A DNA stretch of 64,000 bases. Source: Streptomyces sp. SAI-135 (GTDB lineage: Bacteria > Actinomycetota > Actinomycetes > Streptomycetales > Streptomycetaceae). The notes under the pieces are model-generated. The model was given only the letters and a program-made list of their open reading frames with translations, was not told where the DNA came from and searched no databases. The stretch spans positions 186,001-250,000 of the forward strand of contig NZ_JARXYP010000001.1 of NCBI RefSeq assembly GCF_029893805.1. Direction: 5' to 3'. The position numbers and the translations under genes are program-made. Of the stretch, positions 36,492 to 45,500 are shown piece by piece. Positions within the stretch are counted from its first letter, which is position 1; each line of letters begins with the position of its first letter.

Positions 36492-37470
36492 ATGGTCTCT
36501 ACAGGCGATTTGAACCGCGGGCGGCTGAATGTGACGCGGTGTGCGGACCTTTTGCCGGACTGGCGTTCCCCCGGGCCGGAGGGGCGGATCGTCCTGGAGG
36601 TGGATGTCGGCAACTGGCTGCGGCCGGACGCGCATAGCAGCACGGACCGGCTGTCCTGCCCCACCTGTGGCAGGGGAAGAGGCTCGGGCCAGATGATCCC
36701 TGGCCGGCCCTGCTCGTTCGTAGCGGCCTTGGAACCGGGCGGACCTCATGGACCACCATCCTGGATGTGATCCGGCTCCATCCCTGTGACGACGAGAGCA
36801 CCGTCACGGCGGCCCAGATCCGGGAGGTGGTCCAGCGCCATGCGTGGCGGGCAGTGGACGGACGGGGACCTTCCCGTCCTGGTCGTCGTGGATGCCGGTC
36901 ATGGCGTCACCCGTCTGACTTTCCTGCTCTGCGACCTGCCTGTCGAGCTGTTGGGACGGCCGCGGTCGAACCGTGTCATGTACTTCCCGCCGCGGGGAGG
37001 GGTCGCGTCGCCCCGTCCCAGCGACCTGGCAAGCGCGGGCACATACCCGAGCGCGGAGCGGAGCGCAGGTCCGAGGACCCCGCCACCTGGCCCGCCCCGG
37101 CAATCGTCACGGTCACGGAGGCCACCCGCTACGGGATGGTGGTGGCCGGTGCTTAAGGTCACCGCACGCGCCGCTTCCGTCGCTCCGTGGGTCGACCATC
37201 CCCGAGGGTGAACGACCGTGCCGCTCGGGAAGAGACGATTCTCGCGGGCCGGCCGGGTCGGTGACCGGCCGGCGGTGCCGCCCGTCCTCCATCACCTGCT
37301 CTGGCGGCGGCTTTTCCATATCGCCCTGGACAAAGGGACGTGCGGGCCACGCCACATGGTCAACATCGCGGACACGTGGAGGCGGGCACGATGGGGCGTC
37401 CCGGCCGCCGGGCGAACGGGCGCGGCCAGACCGCGACGCCGCCGGCTGCGAGGACCCGGGGCTTCGAGGG
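36492..37470 (+). pseudogene. IS701-like DDE transposase remnant
   Basis: Successive frames spell a large DDE transposase common in Streptomyces: VLEVDVGNWLRPDAHSSTDRLSCPTCGRG, QMIPGRPCSFVAALEPG, then VLVVVDAGHGVTRLTFLLCDLPVELLGRPRSNRVMY, DPATWPAPAIVTVTEATRYG, and downstream WVDHPRG. Asp in VDVGNW and VVVDAG fit the catalytic aspartates. At least three frameshifts and a lost N-terminus show it is dead. It separates the convergent hmo and thioesterase genes. Confidence 0.65.
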
Positions 37471-37502
37471 GGTGAGGCCGGGGCGGGAGTCCCGGCCTCA
37501 CC
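37471..37502 (-). terminator. Hairpin terminator after the thioesterase gene
   Basis: GGTGAGGCCGGG at 37471-37482 pairs perfectly with CCCGGCCTCACC at 37491-37502 (12 bp, 8-nt loop). It begins 16 bp beyond the stop of the type II thioesterase gene, the last gene of the minus-strand operon, and is symmetric enough to work in both directions. Confidence 0.6.
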
Positions 37503-37518
37503 GCACTCGGGTGAGGGT

Positions 37519-38280
37519 TCAGGCGGCCAGCACAGCCGCTACCGACGCCGGGTCGTCACGGAAGTAGAAGTGACCGCCGGGGAAGGCGTGCCGGCGTACC
37601 GTCACGCCGCTGTGCAGGTCCCACGCGCCGAGTTGGTCCATGGTGAGGCTGTCAGCCTCACCGCCGAGGACGACGAGCGGCACCGGGAGCGCCCTGGATT
37701 CCCGGTACCGGTAGTTCTCCAGCAGGGCGAAGTCGGCGCGAAACGCGGGCAGCAGCACCGCCAGCAGGTCGGGGTCGGCGGCGATCTGGGGCGGGATGCC
37801 TCCATAGCGCTCGCTCAGGACCGCGACCAGTTCCTCGTTCGGCAGGCCGGACAGCGGAGCCTCGTGGCGCGGCAGGTGAGGGGCCGGGAACGCCGAGACG
37901 ACGAGCCGTTCAGGCAGAGGCAGGCCGCGGGCGGCCAGTTCGCGCGTCACCTCGAAGGCGACCAGCGCGCCGAGGCTATGGCCGAAAAGGTCGTAGGGGG
38001 CGACGAACTCCGTCTCCGCGAGCAGGGCGCGCACCACGGCATCCATGTCGGTCAGGGCCGGTTCGGCGACGCGGCTGCCGCGTCCCGGCAGGCAGATGCC
38101 GTAGATCTGGGTGCCGGGCAGGTACTGACCCCAGCGGACGTACTCGCCCGGGAGCCCGCCCGAGTGGGGGAAGCAGTACAGATGGCGCTCCGCGGTCGTC
38201 GTGGTGGGACGACCGTTCAGCCAGGGGTTGCGCCGAGCGGGAGCGACGCCGAGGGGCGGGGCGGGAAGGGACGTGGTCAT
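37519..38280 (-). CDS. Type II thioesterase
   Basis: The 253-residue alpha/beta hydrolase has YCFPHSGGLPGEYVRWGQYLP near the N-terminus, the nucleophile elbow FGHSLGALVAFEV, and the C-terminal catalytic His in FPGGHFYF. Stand-alone thioesterases of this family remove wrongly primed or stalled acyl groups from carrier domains of NRPS and PKS enzymes. The ATG overlaps the PKS stop by 4 bp (ATGA), so it is translated with the synthase genes. It is the last gene of the minus-strand operon and is followed by a hairpin terminator. It could in principle release the product, since neither the large NRPS nor the PKS carries a thioesterase domain. Confidence 0.9.
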   Translation of the reverse strand: MTTSLPAPPLGVAPARRNPWLNGRPTTTTAERHLYCFPHSGGLPGEYVRWGQYLPGTQIYGICLPGRGSRVAEPALTDMDAVVRALLAETEFVAPYDLFGHSLGALVAFEVTRELAARGLPLPERLVVSAFPAPHLPRHEAPLSGLPNEELVAVLSERYGGIPPQIAADPDLLAVLLPAFRADFALLENYRYRESRALPVPLVVLGGEADSLTMDQLGAWDLHSGVTVRRHAFPGGHFYFRDDPASVAAVLAA

Positions 38281-41273
38281 GAGGCGGGGTTCTCCTTGGT
38301 CTGGACGGGAGCTCCGGCCCCGCGCTCCTCGATCAGCGTGGTGAACGCTGACGGGGTCTGGAAGCGCAGGACGTCCGAGGCACTGACGGTGACGTGGAAG
38401 GTGGAGCCGGCCCAGGCAGCGAGCTTCGTGGCGGTCAGCGAGTCGCCCCCAAGGTCGAACAGGCCATCTCGCGGGTCGATGTCCGGGCAGCCGAGGGCCT
38501 GCCCGAAGGCGGTGAGCACGGCCTGCAGGACGGGCGGACGCTCCGGTGCGGGAACGCCGCTCGGTGCGACGGCCTCTGTCGGTACGACGGCCTCTGTCGG
38601 TGCGGCGGCCGAGGGCGCGGGCGCCGCGGCGGCGGGCGTGAACCGGACCGGTGGCGGCACAAGGTGGTGGCGGCGTTCGAACGGGTAAGTCGGCAGCGCG
38701 ATCCGGCGCCGGGGCCCGTCACCCTGGAGGGCAGCGAAGTCAGGGTGCGCCCCTCGGGCCCATATCTCACCGACACCCGCCAGCAGTACCGTCGTCTCCG
38801 ACGCCTCTTCAGCCGGGTGCGGGGCGAGGTGTACGACAGCCTGCTTGTTGTCATAAGCGGCGTGCTGGCGGGTCAGCGTGGCCAGGGTGCGGCCGGGGCC
38901 GATGTCGACGAGGACGCGGTCCGAGGCACCGAACAGGGTGTCCAGCGCTTCGCCGAACCGGACGGGTTCGCGCATGTGCCGCACCCAGTACTGCGAGGTG
39001 CGCACGGCCTCCTCGTCGGCCCATGCGCCGGTCGTGTCCGAGAGCACCGGCAGCGTCGGCCGCTCGCGCGGCAACGCCTCGACGGCCTCGGCGAAGCGGC
39101 GGGTGACCGGGTCGACCAGGGGTGAGTGGCCCGCGGTGGCGATGCGCAGCACCCGCGCCTCCAGCCCGCGGTCGTTCAGCTCCTGTGCGAAGCGCGCCAC
39201 GGAGGCGGCGGGACCGGTGACCGTGCACTGGCCGGGGCCGTTGACCGCGCCGACGGTGATGTCTGCGGGGAGCAGCCCCAGTACGTCCGTCTCGGACAGA
39301 CGCACCGCGGCCATCGCGCCGGCCGGCACGGTGCCGAGGAGTCGTCCCCGTTCGGCGACCAGCCGGGCCGCGTCCGCCGGGGCGAACACGCCGGCCGCAC
39401 AGGCCGCGGCGTACGCGCCGAGGCTGTGTCCGGTGACGGCGCTCGGCCGTAGGCCCCAGGAGTCCAGCAGGCGGGTGGTGGCGTACTGCACGGCGAACAC
39501 CGCCGGCTGACCGACCTCGATGGTCGCCAGCCGTTCGGCCGCCGCCGCTCGTTCGGCGTCCGTGCGGGGGTAGAGGACTTCGCGCAGGTCCACGCCGAGC
39601 GAGCCGGCGACGGCGTCGGCCACTTCATCCAGAGAACGGCGGAACACGGGCTCGCCGTCGTACAGTTCGGCCGACATGCCGGTGTGCTGGCCACCCTGGC
39701 CTGGGTACATGAAAACCAGTTCGGCGTCGGAGAGCGCGCTGCTCGCCGCGGGGTCGGTGGCACGGCTCCGCAGCGCGGTCACCGCGTCCCGCGTGCCGGA
39801 GGCCACCACAAACCTGCGGTGGGCGTGGTGCGTCCGGCCGTCCTGGAGTGTCCATGCGGTGTCGCCCAGGTGTGTCCCCGGGTGCGCGGCGAGATGGTCG
39901 GCCAGGTGGTCCGCGACCGCCGCGGCGGCTGCCGGGGTCCTGCCGGAGACGATCAGCAGCTGAGGGCGGCTGGAGGGCACGGACTCCTCGCGGGGCGGGG
40001 CCTGTTCGAGGACGACGTGGGCATTGGTGCCGCCGACACCGAGCGCGTTGACGCCGGCGATCCGCGGTCCGTCCGTCGGCCAGGCACGGGTGGTGCCGCT
40101 GACCTCGAAGGAGGAGGTGGCGAAGTCGACGGCCGGGTTGGGCCGCCGGTAGTGCAGGGTCGCCGGAACTACGCCGTGTTCGACGCTGAGGACGGTCTTG
40201 ATGAATCCGGTGACGCCGGCCGCCGCGTCGGTGTGGCCGATGTTGGTCTTCACCGAGCCGATGAGGCAGGGGGCTTCGCGGCCCTCGCCGGAGCCGAAGG
40301 CGCGCGTGAGTGCGGCAACCTCGATGGGGTCGCCGAGCGCGGTGCCCGTGCCGTGGGCCTCCACGTAGCCGACCTCGTGGGGGTCGATGCCGGCGATCTC
40401 GTGGGCGGTGCGGACCACTTCGGCCTGGCCCACGACGCTGGGGGCGGTGAAGCCTGCCTTGTGACGACCGTCGTTGTTGACGGCCGAGCCGCGGATCACC
40501 GCGTGGACGTGGTCACCGTCCGCGAGGGCGTCCGCCAGGGGCCGCAGGACCACGACGCCGACCGCGCTGGCGGAGACAGTGCCGTCGCTGTCGGCGTCGA
40601 AGGCGCGGCAGTGCCCGTCGGCGGCAACGATGCTGCCGGGCGTGTAGCGCAGGGCGGGCAGATGGGGCACGACTGTGGCGCCGCCGGCGACGGCCAGGTC
40701 GCACTCGCCGTTCAGCAGCGCCTGGACAGCGAGGTGGACGGCGACCAGTGAGGTGGAGCAGGCGCTCTGCACGGTCATCGCGGGACCGGTCAGGTCCAGG
40801 TGATAGGCGATGCGGGTGGCGGCGAAATCGGGGGCGGTGGCCTGGCGCAGACGCCATTCGTCGAGGAACGGCATCTCGTCGATCCGGGCCCGGACGGCCT
40901 CCGCGTAGCCGTTGCCGCCTGTTCCGACGTACACGCCGGTCACCGGGCGGTCCACGCCGCCGTGCCCAGCCCGCTCGAGGGCCTCATGGGCGCACTCCAG
41001 CAGCAGTCGCTGCTGCGGGTCGGTGATCAGCGCGTCGTGGGCCGATAGTCCGAAGTACGCCGCGTCGAAGTCGCCGACACCGTCCAGGGCTCCGTAGGCG
41101 GGGATGAATTCGGGGTGAGCGGGGTCGGCGCGGTCGGGGAAAACGGTGACCGACTCCCGGGCTGCGAGCAGGTTCTCCCAGAAGCGCTCCACATCAGGAG
41201 CGCCGGGAAAACGGCCGGCCATGCCCACCACCGCGACGAGGTGGTCTTGGTCTTCCTGTGCGTCGTGCGTCAT
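38277..41273 (-). CDS. Type I polyketide synthase module, KS-AT-ACP
   Basis: The 998-residue protein has a ketosynthase (about 10-430; Cys172 in QSACSTS, His307 in VEAHGTGT, His347 in KTNIGHTDA), an acyltransferase (about 515-810; Ser617 in GHSLG) and a carrier domain (about 910-985; Ser945 in LGGDSL). There are no reductase, dehydratase or methyltransferase domains, so it adds an unreduced two-carbon unit, leaving a beta-keto group. At the AT selectivity position the sequence reads TAGHSPL rather than the usual HAFH (malonyl) or YASH (methylmalonyl). Malonyl-CoA is most likely, but not certain. A Pro/Ala-rich linker precedes the carrier domain. There is no release domain. The start overlaps the MFS gene stop by 4 bp. 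Confidence 0.9.
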   Translation of the reverse strand: MTHDAQEDQDHLVAVVGMAGRFPGAPDVERFWENLLAARESVTVFPDRADPAHPEFIPAYGALDGVGDFDAAYFGLSAHDALITDPQQRLLLECAHEALERAGHGGVDRPVTGVYVGTGGNGYAEAVRARIDEMPFLDEWRLRQATAPDFAATRIAYHLDLTGPAMTVQSACSTSLVAVHLAVQALLNGECDLAVAGGATVVPHLPALRYTPGSIVAADGHCRAFDADSDGTVSASAVGVVVLRPLADALADGDHVHAVIRGSAVNNDGRHKAGFTAPSVVGQAEVVRTAHEIAGIDPHEVGYVEAHGTGTALGDPIEVAALTRAFGSGEGREAPCLIGSVKTNIGHTDAAAGVTGFIKTVLSVEHGVVPATLHYRRPNPAVDFATSSFEVSGTTRAWPTDGPRIAGVNALGVGGTNAHVVLEQAPPREESVPSSRPQLLIVSGRTPAAAAAVADHLADHLAAHPGTHLGDTAWTLQDGRTHHAHRRFVVASGTRDAVTALRSRATDPAASSALSDAELVFMYPGQGGQHTGMSAELYDGEPVFRRSLDEVADAVAGSLGVDLREVLYPRTDAERAAAAERLATIEVGQPAVFAVQYATTRLLDSWGLRPSAVTGHSLGAYAAACAAGVFAPADAARLVAERGRLLGTVPAGAMAAVRLSETDVLGLLPADITVGAVNGPGQCTVTGPAASVARFAQELNDRGLEARVLRIATAGHSPLVDPVTRRFAEAVEALPRERPTLPVLSDTTGAWADEEAVRTSQYWVRHMREPVRFGEALDTLFGASDRVLVDIGPGRTLATLTRQHAAYDNKQAVVHLAPHPAEEASETTVLLAGVGEIWARGAHPDFAALQGDGPRRRIALPTYPFERRHHLVPPPVRFTPAAAAPAPSAAAPTEAVVPTEAVAPSGVPAPERPPVLQAVLTAFGQALGCPDIDPRDGLFDLGGDSLTATKLAAWAGSTFHVTVSASDVLRFQTPSAFTTLIEERGAGAPVQTKENPAS

Positions 41274-42556
41274 CGGGAGTCCTTCACGGAGCGAGTGGAA
41301 GAGGAAGGAAAAGAGGAAGGGGGGATCGCGGGCTCCCGGTTGCCCATGGCGCCGACGACGAACAGGACGGCGGCGAGAGCCTGAAGGGCGGCCAGCCCCC
41401 AGAAGGCGGGGATGATCCCCGCCTTCTGGGCGACCGTGCCGGACAGAAGCCAGCCCACCGTGCCGCCCACGAGCGCCAGGGCCGCCGCGACTGTGAGCGC
41501 CTCGGGCCGCCGGTCCCTGGGGATCCGCAGGACGCGGACGGTCGCGACCGGCGAGGAGGAAACGCCGTTGAGCAGGCCGGTGAGAAGCAGCAGGCAGACC
41601 AGGCCCGGCAGTCCGGGGTCCAGCGGAAGCGCGACGAACGCCACGCCGAGCCCCACCCGGCCCACGAGGGCGAGGGTGCGGGCGGGTACCCGGCGCATCA
41701 GCCGTCCGGCCAAGAGGGTGCCGGTCAGGGCTCCGCCGCCGAACGCGGTCAGCAGCCCACCGGCCACGACGGACGATCCGCCTTCGCGGGTCACCGCGAT
41801 CACCGGGAGGAGCGCGAACAGCGCCTGCCAGGCCATCTCCCCGAGCGCCAGGCCCGCGGACCAGTTACTCAGCAGCCGGTCCTTCAGCAGAAGTCGCAGC
41901 GCGGCCACCGGCGAGCGGCGGGACACGGGCACCCGCAGCGGGGCATCCGGCAGGAACCGGCTCAGCAGCAGCGCCGAGGCGGCGAAGGACACCGCGTCCA
42001 TGAGAAGCACGACGGGGGCGCTGAACAGGGAAATCAGGAGGCCGCCGAGCGTGGGGCCCAGCAGGACGCTGAGCCGGGTCGCGCTCTGCAGGGCGGCGTT
42101 GGCCTGGCCGAGGAGCCGTTCGTCCTCGCCGACGACGTTCGGCAGGCTGGCCTGCTGGCTCGCCACGTACGGCGCGTAAAAGGCGCCCATGGCGAACATG
42201 ATGACCACGAAGGTGGCCGTGTTCAGGCAGTGCAGGTAGTACAGCACCGGAAGCAGCGCCACGAGCGGGCCACGGACGGCGTCCCCGATGAGCATGATCC
42301 GCCGGGCACCGATCCGGCCGGTCCAGGCGGCGCCGAAGAAACCGAACACCGCGACCGCTGCGAGCTGGGCCGCCATGATCAGTCCCATGTCACCGGCGGA
42401 GCCGGTCAGTTGCAGCGCCAGCCAGGGCATGGCGACGGCGCTGAGCTGCGTACCGAGCATGGACGTCGTCTCGGCGGCGAGGAGGACGCGCAGGGTGGGA
42501 TGGCTCCAGACCCCGGGCGGTGATCCGGCCTCAGTGGCTTCGATGGTCATGGTCAC
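41270..42556 (-). CDS. Major facilitator superfamily exporter
   Basis: The 428-residue protein has about twelve hydrophobic spans. It has the MFS pattern of the enterobactin/macrolide exporter type, with ETTSMLGTQLSAVAMPWLALQLTGSAGDMG at the N-terminus and RIGARRIMLIGDAVRG in the loop after the second span. It probably exports the product of the cluster and confers self-protection. GTG 42556 overlaps the NRPS stop by 4 bp and has GGAG upstream; ATG 42550 is an alternative. Its stop overlaps the PKS start. The position inside the synthase operon supports a dedicated role. Confidence 0.9.
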   Translation of the reverse strand: MTMTIEATEAGSPPGVWSHPTLRVLLAAETTSMLGTQLSAVAMPWLALQLTGSAGDMGLIMAAQLAAVAVFGFFGAAWTGRIGARRIMLIGDAVRGPLVALLPVLYYLHCLNTATFVVIMFAMGAFYAPYVASQQASLPNVVGEDERLLGQANAALQSATRLSVLLGPTLGGLLISLFSAPVVLLMDAVSFAASALLLSRFLPDAPLRVPVSRRSPVAALRLLLKDRLLSNWSAGLALGEMAWQALFALLPVIAVTREGGSSVVAGGLLTAFGGGALTGTLLAGRLMRRVPARTLALVGRVGLGVAFVALPLDPGLPGLVCLLLLTGLLNGVSSSPVATVRVLRIPRDRRPEALTVAAALALVGGTVGWLLSGTVAQKAGIIPAFWGLAALQALAAVLFVVGAMGNREPAIPPSSFPSSSTRSVKDSR

Positions 42557-45500
42557 TTGTCTCCTGTCCTGCCGGGGCTGCGACGGCCGCGCCGGACCTG
42601 CCGGTCCGAGCGCTTCGGGCGCCTGGGCTCGGTGGTGTTTCCGGCGGGGCGGCCGGACTCGCTGGCCGCGTCGAGCGCGCGGGCCAGAGTGGACACGGTC
42701 GGGTGCTCGAACAGCGCGGTGATGGGCAGTTCCCTGCCGATGGCGGCAACGATCCTGCTGTGCAGCTTGGCCAGCGCCAGGGAGTTGCCGCCCAGGTCGA
42801 AGAAGGTGTCGTGGACCGAGATCGAGGGCAGCCCCAGAACCTCCGACCAGAGTGCGGCGACCTTGCGTTCGGTGTCGGTGCCCGGCGCAACGTGTCCGAC
42901 GTCGCCGACGAGGTCGGCGCGCTCGGGGCGCGGCAGAGCTGCATGGTCGACCTTGCCGCTGGTGGTGAGGGGCAGTGCGGCCAGGGTCACAACGGCGTCC
43001 GGCACCATGAAGTGGGGCAGCTCCGCCCGTGCGCGGCGCAGTAGTTCGGCGCTTGCGGGGGCGCGGTCGCCGCGTGGGGTCACGTAGGCGACGAGGGCAG
43101 GCGAGCGCTGCGGGTCCCCGGTGACGGCCGCATGGGCGACCTCCGGCTGTTGCTGGAGGAATTGCTCGATCTCGCCGGGCTCGATGCGGTATCCGCGCAG
43201 CTTGAGCTGGCGGTCGGCGCGCCCCAGGTACTCGACGGAGCCGTCGGGCATACGGCGGCCCAGGTCACCGGTGCGGTAGACGCGCAGCGGCCCGCCGTCC
43301 AGCTCGATCGTGCGAAAGCGCTCCGCGGTCAGCTCGGGCCGGTGCAGGTATCCCTCGGCGAGACTGTCGCCCGCGAGGTAGATCTCGCCGACCACACCGC
43401 GCGGGACACGCCGCGCGGCCTCGTCCAGCACGAGCATCCGTACCCCGGCGAGCGGACGGCCGATGCAGTTCAGCGGGGCGGTGGTGCCGGCCAGGTCCAT
43501 GATGTGCTCGGAGGAGGCGACGGTGTTCTCGGTCGGACCGTAGGAGTTGAGCACCCGGTAGGGCAGCCCGGCCGGCAGGCGCTGGGAGAGCGCGGCGCCG
43601 CCGATGCCCAGCCAGCGAAGGCCGCGCGGTGTCGTGGTACCGGTGCTCCACATGGCCTCGGCCAGCGCCGTGGCGCAGAACGCCGCGGTCACGCCCTTGG
43701 CGTCCAGCCACGCGCCGAGCGTGGAGGGGGTCACGGGCTCCTCGTGCGGGACGAGACAGGCGCCGTTGGCCAGGGCCTGCCAGACCTCCAACTGGGTGGA
43801 GTCGAAGCTCACGCTGAGCAGCTGGGAACAGCGGTCCCCGGCCCCGACGCCCATGGTCGAGGCCGCGGAGCGCACCAGGTTGGCGAGGCCGCCGTGCCGG
43901 ACGGCGACGCCTTTGGGCTTGCCGGTGGTGCCGGAGGTGTAGATGACGTAGGCACGAGCGTCCGCGGACCAGTCGGGCAGGTCCTCGGCTCCTTCCCCGT
44001 ACTCGGCGCCCTCGACGTCCGTCAGATCGGCGACGTCGAGGACCGTGGCCGTCCCGGTCGCCTCCGGCGCGGTCCCGCCCGAAGTCAGCAGCACATCGGC
44101 GCGCACGTCGGCGAGGACGTACTCCTGCCGTGCGGCCGGCCAGGACGGGTCGAGCGGGCAGAACGCGGCTTCGGCGAACCAGGCGGCCAGCATGGCGACG
44201 ACGAAGTCCTCGCCGCGTTCGAGCAACAGGGCGACCGTGGGCTCCTCGTCCGACAGGTGCGGCCGGATGACCGCGGCGAGCGCGCGGGCGCGGCGCACGA
44301 GGCCGCCGTAGCCGAGGGTTCCGCGGGTGCTCTCGACAGCCGGGGCGTCGGGGCGGATCCGGGCCTGGTGCAGGACGAGCGCCGGGACGGTCGTGACGGG
44401 TCCCGGCGGAGGGCCTTGTTCCCAGGCGCGGATGCGCTCCGCCTCCTCGGGCGAGAGCAGGTCGACCGCGGCGACGGGCGCATCGAGGCTGTCGGGCATG
44501 CGATCCAGCAGTGTGGCCAAGGTGACGGCCAGGTGCTCGACGTCCTCGCGGCGCAGCAGGCTGCCGTGGTAGGACATGCGGCCGCGCAGTTCCCTGCCGT
44601 CCAGGACGAGCGCGACCGTCAGGCCGAGCTTGCCGGTGTAGGCGGCGTCCTCACCGTCGAGCGCGACGGCGCTCAGGGTGCGTCCGCCGAGGGTGCGGGG
44701 ACGCGCCGCAGCCGTGCTGAAGGACAGGGATACGTCGCCGTAGGGGGTGCGGCCGGGCCTGCGGGACGGATTGAGCCGGTTGATGACATCCTCGAACGGA
44801 ACCTCGCCGTGTGCGAACGCCTCCAGCGTCTCGTCCCGCATCGCCTCCAGCATGTCGCGCAGCGTGGCGCCGGGGCGGAGCCGGGAGCGCAGCGGCACGG
44901 TGTTCAGGCAGGGCCCGAACACGTCCGCGAATCCGCTTCGTCCGCGGTTGGTCATGGGAGCACTGATCACCACGTCGTCGGTGCCGGTACGGCGGTGCAG
45001 CAGGACAGACAGCGCGGTGGCCGCCGTCATGAACGGCGAGATGCCGTGCGCCTCGTGCAGGATGCGCAGTCGCTCGCCCGCGCCCTGCGGCAGCGCCATG
45101 TCGACCACGCCGTGCGGGGCGGGTTCCTCGGGCGCGGGCAGCTCCACGTACACGGGCGCGTCCTTCAGCCGCTCCTGCCAGTGGGCCAGGGACGCCTCGT
45201 ACCGGCCGCTGGCGCGGGCCGCGTCCTGGGCACGGACGAAGTCCCGGTACTGGGGCGGCGGTACGTCGCCGGAGAGCTCGACGAGGTAGGCCGCGACGGC
45301 GTCCGCGAGGCGCGCGGCGTCGGCGGCGGACACCCGGTCGCCCCGGTGGGAGAGCACGGCGCTCAGCTCGCCGTCCTGTTCGGTCACGGTCAGCGTGGCG
45401 CCGAACTTGACCTCGCGGGTCCACAGCAACTCGGGGAACACCGGCCGCAGTTCGGCGTCGCCGAGCACCGCGCTCCGGTCGCCGCGCAGGTTCATGTTGA

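Noticed and set aside
41258..42523. 421-codon plus-strand frame over the exporter gene
   Set aside because: Highly charged Gly/Arg/Gln-rich shadow; the minus strand has twelve membrane spans.
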